Assembly: GCA_002361155.1 (NCBI GenBank)
Contig: DERZ01000009.1
Location: forward strand, 16,085 to 43,458
Length of the DNA stretch: 27,374 bases
From: Porphyromonadaceae bacterium UBA3327
GTDB lineage: Bacteria > Bacteroidota > Bacteroidia > Bacteroidales > Muribaculaceae
Direction: 5' to 3'
The notes under the pieces are model-generated. The model made no database searches. It had not been told where the DNA came from and worked only from the letters and a program-made list of their open reading frames with translations. This document shows positions 21,670 through 27,374 of this stretch, one piece after another. The translations under genes and the position numbers were made by a program. Each line of letters starts with the position of its first letter. The stretch's first letter is position 1.

Positions 21670-24432
21670 TCAGATTACCACGTTCACTATTCTGCCCGGA
21701 ACCACAATCACCTTGCGGGGGGCTTTTCCGTCAAGCCATTTGGCGGCCGCCGGATTCGACAGGGCGAGGCTCTCCACTTCCGCTTTGTCGGCGGAGGCGG
21801 CCACCTCTATCGTGAATCTGGTTTTGCCGTTGAAACTTACGGGGTATTTCACAGTGTCCTCCACCAGGGCGGATTCATCGACAGCCGGCCATTCGGCGTC
21901 TGCCACGCTTCCATCGTTGCCGAGACGGTGCCAGAATTCCTCTGCGATGTGGGGTGCGAATGGGGCGGTCAGCCGGGTTACGGTCTCCATGGCCCTGCGG
22001 TTGGTGGATTTCTGCGATGTGAGCTCGTTGACGGCTATCATGAAGGCCGATATCGAGGTGTTGAAAGAGAACTGCTCGATGTCGGAGGTCACTTTTTTTA
22101 TCAGTTTGTTTACCGTCTTGCTCTCCTCCCGGCTCATCTCCGTGTCAGACTCAAGGTCTGTCTTCTCGAAGAGTCCCCACAGTTTCTTGAGAAAACGGTT
22201 CACGCCGTCTATGCCGTTGGTGTCCCATGGTTTGGACTGTTCCACCGGGCCGAGGAACATTTCGTACAGACGCAGTGTGTCGGCGCCGTAGCGCTCCACT
22301 ATGTCGTCGGGATTCACCACGTTGTACATCGATTTGGACATCTTCTCCACGGCATGTCCGCATACATATCTTCCATCCTCGAGGATAAACTCGGCGTCGG
22401 CATATTCCGGACGCCAGCCGCGGAACGCCTCCGTGTCGAGCACATCGTTGTTCACAAGGCTTATGTCCACGCGGATCGGCGTTGTGTCGTAGTCCCCGCG
22501 GAGACCGTGGCTCACGAAGGTGTTGGAGTTCATTATGCGGTACACGAAGCTGGAGCGGCCCTGGATCATTCCCTGATTCACCAGCTTGCGGAAGGGCTCG
22601 TCTTCAGCCACGGCTCCGATATCGTGGAGGAATTTGTTCCAGAAGCGCGAATAGATCAGATGGCCGGTGGCATGCTCCGCTCCTCCCACGTAGAGGTCCA
22701 CGTCGCGCCAGTATTCGTTGGCTTCCCTGCTGACGAAGGCTTCGGAGTTGTGCGGGTCCATGTAACGCAGGTAATATGCCGAGGAGCCGGCGAATCCGGG
22801 CATCGTACACACTTCGAGAGGAAAGCCCTCGGGTGTGGTCCAGTTCTCGGCGTTGCCGAGCGGGGGCTGTCCGTCCGGGGTCGGCTTGTAGCTGGCCACC
22901 GGGGGGAGGCGCAGCGGAAGCGATGTTTCCGGGAGTAGTTTTGCCGTGCCATCCTCGTAATAGACCGGGAAGGGCTCGCCCCAGTACCGCTGGCGTGAGA
23001 AGATGGCATCGCGGAGACGGTAGTTGACCTTCACTTTTCCGAGATCTTCCTCCTCTATGAATTTTTTTGTGCGCGCTATGGCCTCCCTGACTTCGAGTCC
23101 GTTGAGGTCAAGCACCGGCCCGCGGCTGTTGATCATCTTTCCCTCCTTGGCGTCGAAGCTCTCTTCCGACACGTCGGCTCCCTCGATGAGAGGTATGATC
23201 GGGAGGTTGAAATGGCGGGCGAATGCATAGTCGCGCGAGTCATGCGCCGGAACGGCCATGATGGCTCCGGTTCCGTAGCCTGCAAGCACGTAATCGCTGA
23301 TCCATACCGGTATTTCCTGGCCCGTCAGCGGGTTGACGGCATAGCTGCCTGTCCAGACTCCCGACACCTTTTTCTCTATCTGACGTTCGCGTTCGGTCTT
23401 GTGGCGCACCTCTTCGAGGTAAGCCCCGACCGCTTCCTTCTGTCCGGGAGAGGTCAGCATGGGGACATATTTCGACTCCGGAGCGAGCACCATGAAGGTG
23501 ACTCCGAAGATGGTGTCGGCACGCGTGGTGAAAATCTCGAGGCTGAAGTCCTGCCCGGCCACGGGGAAACGCATCTCGGCGCCTTCCGACCTGCCTATCC
23601 AGTTGCGCTGGGTCTCCTTGAGCGAGTCGCTCCACTCGAGCCTGTCGAGTCCGTCGAGCAGACGCTGTGCGTATGCCGACACCCTCAGACACCACTGTTT
23701 CATAACTTTCTGTTCCACCGGGAAACCTCCCCGCACGCTCACTCCCTCGCTCACTTCATCGTTGGCGAGCACAGTGCCGAGTCCCGGACACCAGTTCACC
23801 ATCGATTCGCCGAGATAGGCTATGCGGTAGTTCATAAGCCGCTCGGCGCGCTCTTTCTCCGGGAGGGCGTTCCACTCTTCGGCTGTGAAGGAGAGCTCTT
23901 TGCCGCAGGCGGCGTTGATTCCCTCCGAACCATGTTCGGCGAAGTGCCGCTCAAGGTCCGCTATCGGCATGGCCTTGTCGAGGGCACGGTCGTAGTAGGA
24001 GCCGAACATCTTCATGAACGTCCATTGCGTCCATTTGTAATATTCCGGATCACAGGTGCGCACCTCGCGGCTCCAGTCGAACGAAAAGCCTATCTTGTCG
24101 AGCTGGCTGCGGTAGCGGGCCACATTCTCGCTGGTGGTCTTCTCCGGATGCTGGCCTGTCTGGATGGCGTATTGCTCGGCGGGAAGTCCGTAGGCGTCGT
24201 AGCCCATGGGATGAAGCACGTTGAAACCCTGCTGGCGCTTGTAGCGGGCGTAGATGTCGCTGGCGATGTATCCGAGCGGATGCCCCACGTGAAGTCCCGC
24301 TCCGGAAGGGTAGGGGAACATGTCGAGCACATAGAATTTCTTGCGCGACGGGTCCTCCGTCACTTTGTATATTTCGTTGTCACGCCAGTATTCCTGCCAG
24401 CGTCTTTCGATTTCTTTATGATTGTATTCCAT
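21670..24432 (-). CDS. leuS: Leucyl-tRNA synthetase
   Basis: The 920-residue class I synthetase charges tRNA-Leu. The HIGH-type motif is HVGH (residues 48-51) in [18 protein letters not shown]. The KMSKS loop is at 697-701 in [12 protein letters not shown], followed by [14 protein letters not shown]. The inserted CP1 editing domain is present ([16 protein letters not shown] and the [13 protein letters not shown] segment), which removes mischarged norvaline or isoleucine. At 920 residues it is somewhat longer than the E. coli enzyme (860), as I recall is usual in Bacteroidetes. The C-terminus has an anticodon-binding helical domain and a small terminal domain ending VNVVI. It starts 51 bases downstream of a membrane protein gene on the same strand. 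Confidence 0.97.
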   Translation of the reverse strand: MEYNHKEIERRWQEYWRDNEIYKVTEDPSRKKFYVLDMFPYPSGAGLHVGHPLGYIASDIYARYKRQQGFNVLHPMGYDAYGLPAEQYAIQTGQHPEKTTSENVARYRSQLDKIGFSFDWSREVRTCDPEYYKWTQWTFMKMFGSYYDRALDKAMPIADLERHFAEHGSEGINAACGKELSFTAEEWNALPEKERAERLMNYRIAYLGESMVNWCPGLGTVLANDEVSEGVSVRGGFPVEQKVMKQWCLRVSAYAQRLLDGLDRLEWSDSLKETQRNWIGRSEGAEMRFPVAGQDFSLEIFTTRADTIFGVTFMVLAPESKYVPMLTSPGQKEAVGAYLEEVRHKTERERQIEKKVSGVWTGSYAVNPLTGQEIPVWISDYVLAGYGTGAIMAVPAHDSRDYAFARHFNLPIIPLIEGADVSEESFDAKEGKMINSRGPVLDLNGLEVREAIARTKKFIEEEDLGKVKVNYRLRDAIFSRQRYWGEPFPVYYEDGTAKLLPETSLPLRLPPVASYKPTPDGQPPLGNAENWTTPEGFPLEVCTMPGFAGSSAYYLRYMDPHNSEAFVSREANEYWRDVDLYVGGAEHATGHLIYSRFWNKFLHDIGAVAEDEPFRKLVNQGMIQGRSSFVYRIMNSNTFVSHGLRGDYDTTPIRVDISLVNNDVLDTEAFRGWRPEYADAEFILEDGRYVCGHAVEKMSKSMYNVVNPDDIVERYGADTLRLYEMFLGPVEQSKPWDTNGIDGVNRFLKKLWGLFEKTDLESDTEMSREESKTVNKLIKKVTSDIEQFSFNTSISAFMIAVNELTSQKSTNRRAMETVTRLTAPFAPHIAEEFWHRLGNDGSVADAEWPAVDESALVEDTVKYPVSFNGKTRFTIEVAASADKAEVESLALSNPAAAKWLDGKAPRKVIVVPGRIVNVVI

Positions 24433-24483
24433 TGTGAATGTTGTTTCTGATCGGGTGGTACGTGCCGTTTCAGGCAGTACGTG

Positions 24484-25803
24484 TCATTCGAAGCGTATGT
24501 CCGATTTTCTGAGGACTTTCCAGTAGCCGTTCTCGAAGATGGCGGTTCCGGCGTTTTCGGTGATGATGTTCTCGGCTCCGGCTGCCTCTGTGAAGTCTTC
24601 GGCGTTGCAGCCTCCCCTCAGGTATTGCTCCGGATTGGCCAGTGCGGTGTCGACCACTTCCGGAACATCGACCACTCTGAACGTTCCGACAAGTCCGTCG
24701 TTGGTGTCGAGGCGGTATACAGTGTTTCCCGGGCTGACGCGGCGGTCAGCGCGGACAAAGATTCCGCGGCTGTTTACGCGGCCGAGGTATAGCACCTTGA
24801 GGACGGGCGCGGTCTCGCGGTGCGGCTGAGGTTGCGGCGCCTGCGGTTGTGCGGCTGGCCGGGTGGTATGTGCGGTCTGTGCGGCCAGCGCCTCTCCCTT
24901 CAGCCGCGAGTTCTCCAGCCTAAGGGCCTCGGCCTGCTCCAGGAGCTGGCGGTTCTCGGCCTTGAGTGCCTCCGCCTTGCGCGAAAGTTCAGCCTCGTTC
25001 CGCTCGGCCTCCTCCATGCGGACACGCATGGCCTCGAGCTCTTCATTTTTGCGTGCGATTGCCTTGCGTGCCTTTTCACGTAGCTCCTCGTTGTCGGCGG
25101 CCATCGATTCCGGAGTGCCGTCTGGTTGTTTCCTCATCAGTTTTGCGGCGAACACCACCAGCCATATCACCACCGCGATGAGTATGGCGAGCACCAGGAC
25201 ATATACCCATGTGTGGCTTTCCTCGCGGGGTGTGGCCGCGCTTTCGTCGGCGTCTTCCATGATGGCTTTCTGGTCGGCAAGGATGTCCTGCTCTTCGGCC
25301 ACGACAGTTTCGGCGGTCGGAAGCGGCGCGGTGTCGGCCGCTGCGGTAGCCGCGGGCAGAGTCTCGCTCTCCGCTGCCGGAGAGGGCGCCGGCGCCTCGG
25401 GTGCCGGTGCGGAGATATTCATGGAGTTGATCTGCTTCTTCACCCGCGAGCGGGCGGCCTTGCCCTTCTCGCTGAGTTCAGGCGACGTGAAGAAGGTCAC
25501 TCCCCAGAACTCCACGAGCCTGGCCTTGTCCCACGAGGCATAGTCGGATGGAACCTTCACTTTGTTGAATGCCTTGAGGTTCTCCTTCTCCTTCTCTTTG
25601 AGTTTGCCGGTCAGCTCCGACATGCTCTTGGCCTGGACGTCGTCAAGGTATCCCGAACCGTCGTTGGCGTAACGCAGATAAGCCTTTGCCGTGATGGCGC
25701 GGGCCTCCTCCATCTCTTTTTCGGTCACGGCCATGGCCGGAAGCGCGAGCGCTATTGCCATGACTGCCGGAATTGTCTTAAAATATCTCATATAATTCTT
25801 CAT
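24484..25803 (-). CDS. Membrane protein of unknown function: signal peptide, single TM, coiled coil, C-terminal domain
   Basis: I do not recognise a named function. The 439-residue product has an N-terminal signal-like helix (MRYFKTIPAVMAIALALPAMA; the start may be M1 or M5), a helical periplasmic part (26-125), and a proline/alanine-rich linker (130-165). A membrane helix at about 198-222 (VYVLVLAILIAVVIWLVVF) is followed by a basic KLMRK. A charged coiled coil (234-308), a Q/P-rich hinge (315-332) and a compact C-terminal domain (333-439, VLKVLYLGRVNSRGIFV to the end) come next. The topology predicts coiled coil and C-terminal domain in the cytoplasm. It lies 25 bases downstream of rpoN and 51 bases upstream of leuS, so it may be transcribed with both. 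Confidence 0.85.
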   Translation of the reverse strand: MKNYMRYFKTIPAVMAIALALPAMAVTEKEMEEARAITAKAYLRYANDGSGYLDDVQAKSMSELTGKLKEKEKENLKAFNKVKVPSDYASWDKARLVEFWGVTFFTSPELSEKGKAARSRVKKQINSMNISAPAPEAPAPSPAAESETLPAATAAADTAPLPTAETVVAEEQDILADQKAIMEDADESAATPREESHTWVYVLVLAILIAVVIWLVVFAAKLMRKQPDGTPESMAADNEELREKARKAIARKNEELEAMRVRMEEAERNEAELSRKAEALKAENRQLLEQAEALRLENSRLKGEALAAQTAHTTRPAAQPQAPQPQPHRETAPVLKVLYLGRVNSRGIFVRADRRVSPGNTVYRLDTNDGLVGTFRVVDVPEVVDTALANPEQYLRGGCNAEDFTEAAGAENIITENAGTAIFENGYWKVLRKSDIRFE

Positions 25804-25828
25804 TATCGATTCAGTTTTTTCGGCGGTG

Positions 25829-27196
25829 TCAGAGTTCCTTCCTCAGTCGCGCCACGGGAATGCCGAGCCGGTCGCGGTATTTGGCCACTGTGCGCCGCGA
25901 GAGATCGAAACCGCGTTTCCCCATTTCCTCGGTTATGATTCTGTCGCTGAGCGGATGATGCTTGTCTTCGGCCGCGATAAGCGACGATATCTGCGCCTCG
26001 ATCTTGCGGTTGGTGGTGGCCTCCTCTCCCTCCTTCTCCTCGCCTACGGAGTCGCTGAAAAAGAAGCGTAGCGGGAATATTCCCCAGGGCGTCGATACAT
26101 ATTTGTTGTTGGTGGCCCGCGAAATCACCGACATGTCGAGCCCTGTGAGGTCGCTCACATTCTTGATCATCATCGGCTTGAGCTTGTAGACATCTTCGGT
26201 GAGGAAGTACTCTTTCTGGATGCTCACTATGGCGGTCATCACCTGCATCATGGTGTTCTGCCGCTGGGCGAGGATTCGTATGAAGTCGCGTGCGTCGTTG
26301 TAGCGGCTCACCACAAATTCCGACCCTTTGCGCGCTCGTCCCTTGGCGGAGCGTTGCAGCGTGGCCATGGCTGTCTCGAACGATTCGTCGATCCTCAGTT
26401 CCGGTATGCGGTTGTTGAGCGCTATCCTCAATTCTCCGTCCTCGTTCGTCACCGTAAAGTCAGGCACTATCACGTTGGCCCGGTCCGAAGGGTTGTGGCC
26501 GTAGGAGGCTCCCGGCTTTGGATTGAGGGTGACTATGAGGTCCAGGGCCTTTTCCACCCGCTCATCGTCGAGGTGAAGCTGCGACACTATGCGGTGCCTG
26601 TGCTTGCGGATGAAGGCCTCGTAGGTCTCGCCCACTACCCGCATGGCATCGTCGCGTTCCCTGCTTTTGGGCATGGCCGCAAGCTGAAGCTCGAGGCAGT
26701 CCTTGAGATTGAGGGCGCCGATGCCGGGAGGGTCGAGGCTCCTCACCTCTGCAAATGCGCGGTCCGCCTCTTCGGCCGTGACATCCAGACCCGGACCGAA
26801 AGCCATGTCATCGACCAGCTGCTCCAGCGGAACGGTCAGGTAGCCGTTGGAGTCGAGACTCCCCGCTATGAAGCGCGCGGCCTCGTCGACCGTCGTGCTT
26901 AGCTCTCGCTCCGACAGCTGTGCGAGCAGATGGTCGTAGAGCGTCTCGGTGTTGTCGGGAGGGGTGAACTGCACATCATCGGCAGGAGCCTGGCGGACAG
27001 GCAGAGGAAGGTAACGCGCCGGCTCTTCTTCGGCATCATCACTCTTGACTCCCAGTGCGGGATTGTCCTCAAGTTCGCGTTCCACAGCCTCGTCGAGTTC
27101 GGGCGCGTTGAGCTCCAGCATCCTTACGAAACGAAGCTGCTGTTGCGAGAGGCGGATGCCTATCTTCTGAGTAAGCTCGAGATTCTGTGAATTCAT
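25829..27196 (-). CDS. rpoN: RNA polymerase sigma-54 factor RpoN
   Basis: The 455-residue product directs RNA polymerase to -24/-12 promoters that need an AAA+ activator. Region I is clear at the N-terminus (LELTQKIGIRLSQQQLRFVRMLELNAPELDEAV). An acidic linker follows, then the core-binding domain (ARFIAGSLDSNGYLT, FAEVRSLDPPGIGALNLKDCLELQL). The C-terminal RpoN box reads RRTVAKYRD (434-442; usual form ARRTVAKYRE), which binds the -24 element. No enhancer-binding activator is encoded in the window. ATG 27196 is the natural start, with a putative promoter just upstream. Confidence 0.97.
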   Translation of the reverse strand: MNSQNLELTQKIGIRLSQQQLRFVRMLELNAPELDEAVERELEDNPALGVKSDDAEEEPARYLPLPVRQAPADDVQFTPPDNTETLYDHLLAQLSERELSTTVDEAARFIAGSLDSNGYLTVPLEQLVDDMAFGPGLDVTAEEADRAFAEVRSLDPPGIGALNLKDCLELQLAAMPKSRERDDAMRVVGETYEAFIRKHRHRIVSQLHLDDERVEKALDLIVTLNPKPGASYGHNPSDRANVIVPDFTVTNEDGELRIALNNRIPELRIDESFETAMATLQRSAKGRARKGSEFVVSRYNDARDFIRILAQRQNTMMQVMTAIVSIQKEYFLTEDVYKLKPMMIKNVSDLTGLDMSVISRATNNKYVSTPWGIFPLRFFFSDSVGEEKEGEEATTNRKIEAQISSLIAAEDKHHPLSDRIITEEMGKRGFDLSRRTVAKYRDRLGIPVARLRKEL

Positions 27197-27220
27197 GCCC
27201 TGCGGTAAGTGATTTGGATG

Positions 27221-27251
27221 CGAATTTACAATTTTTCACGCAATAAAACAA
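27221..27251 (-). promoter_or_regulatory. Putative promoter for rpoN
   Basis: On the - strand TTG (27251-27249) stands exactly 20 bases before TAAATTCG (27228-27221), a one-mismatch -7 element. Transcription would start near 27215 and give a leader of about 20 bases before the rpoN ATG. The promoter sits between the tRNA terminator and rpoN. Confidence 0.5.
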
Positions 27252-27277
27252 GGACGGTCGGATAAATTGCCACCCGC

Positions 27278-27309
27278 AAAAAAAGGACTGCGTCAGCAAT
27301 CCTTTTTTT
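27278..27309 (-). terminator. Terminator after the right-hand tRNA
   Basis: AAAAAAAGGA (27278-27287) pairs with TCCTTTTTTT (27300-27309), with an inner TGC/GCA stem and a GTCA loop. The outer A/T arms give a T-run on either strand, so it can work in both directions. In context it ends the - strand tRNA transcript and separates it from rpoN. Confidence 0.85.
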
Positions 27310-27344
27310 GACCCCGTCCGATAGGGTTACAGGGGGTATCTCGG

Positions 27345-27374
27345 TACAGAAAGTGGGACTCGAACCCACACAGC
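27345..27374 (-). tRNA. 3' end of a tRNA on the minus strand, cut by the window edge
   Basis: On the - strand, GTGGG (27369-27365), loop TTCGAGT (27364-27358) and CCCAC (27357-27353) form a T-arm. They are followed by the acceptor strand TTTCTGT (27352-27346) and discriminator A (27345). CCA is not encoded in full (CCG follows). The anticodon lies outside the window, so the isotype is unknown; the 5' strand should read ACAGAAA. Confidence 0.88.

Noticed and set aside
21928..24450. Long + strand frames opposite leuS, up to 412 codons
   Set aside because: Antisense shadows of leuS; histidine- and valine-rich translation with no domain features.

Overview
The window looks like a chromosome segment from a Bacteroidales bacterium, possibly a gut Muribaculaceae-type organism (the family is a guess). 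Several things point this way. Putative promoters match the Bacteroidetes -7 element TAnnTTTG. There is a PorZ-like type IX secretion protein and a BspA-type leucine-rich repeat protein. Mrp lacks the CxxC found in proteobacterial homologues, the sigma-54 factor has the usual Bacteroidetes form, and Shine-Dalgarno sequences are mostly absent. Most genes are GC-rich. The first ~1.3 kb is clearly AT-rich and looks foreign.

Layout. Positions 1-28 are the 3' end of a tRNA, followed by a terminator. Positions ~70-1330 are an AT-rich island beside the tRNA. It holds a Panacea-domain (DUF4065) antitoxin gene overlapping a candidate toxin gene by 4 bp, and a strong terminator-like hairpin lies inside the start of the second gene. 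Positions 1362-10668 are a surface-glycan or glycolipid locus, all on the + strand: a cytidylyltransferase/CobD-like PLP enzyme fusion, an ornithine cyclodeaminase-family protein, a Wzx-type flippase, a CDP-alcohol phosphotransferase, an EpsG/Wzy-type polymerase, a GT4 and a GT2 glycosyltransferase, and an SDR epimerase/dehydratase. The locus ends at a 20-bp perfect stem-loop.

Positions 10823-13873 are one uninterrupted reading frame. It joins a complete RdgB/HAM1 house-cleaning pyrophosphatase to a signal peptide and a PorZ-like propeller protein with a type IX sorting domain. A secreted LRR_5 protein follows. It converges with, and shares stop-codon bases with, a GH3-family adenylating enzyme on the - strand. 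Mirror-image -7 elements then drive the GH3 gene leftwards and a glycosyltransferase-trmB-mrp run rightwards. The rest (20186-27196) is a - strand run in the order rpoN, membrane/coiled-coil protein of unknown function, leuS, MATE transporter. The right edge is the 3' part of a - strand tRNA with its terminator.

How the genes may work together. The most distinctive inferred pathway is in the glycan locus. A CobD-like enzyme could decarboxylate phosphoserine or phosphothreonine to a phospho-amino-alcohol, its fused nucleotidyltransferase could activate this as a CDP-amino-alcohol, and the CDP-alcohol phosphotransferase could attach the phospho-amino-alcohol to a glycan or lipid. This is inferred from family resemblance and gene order and has not been shown. 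The second notable object is the RdgB-PorZ reading frame, in which the last helix of RdgB also serves as the n-region of a signal peptide. No stretch longer than 300 bases lacks a gene. I saw no CRISPR array, insertion sequence, integrase or rRNA.
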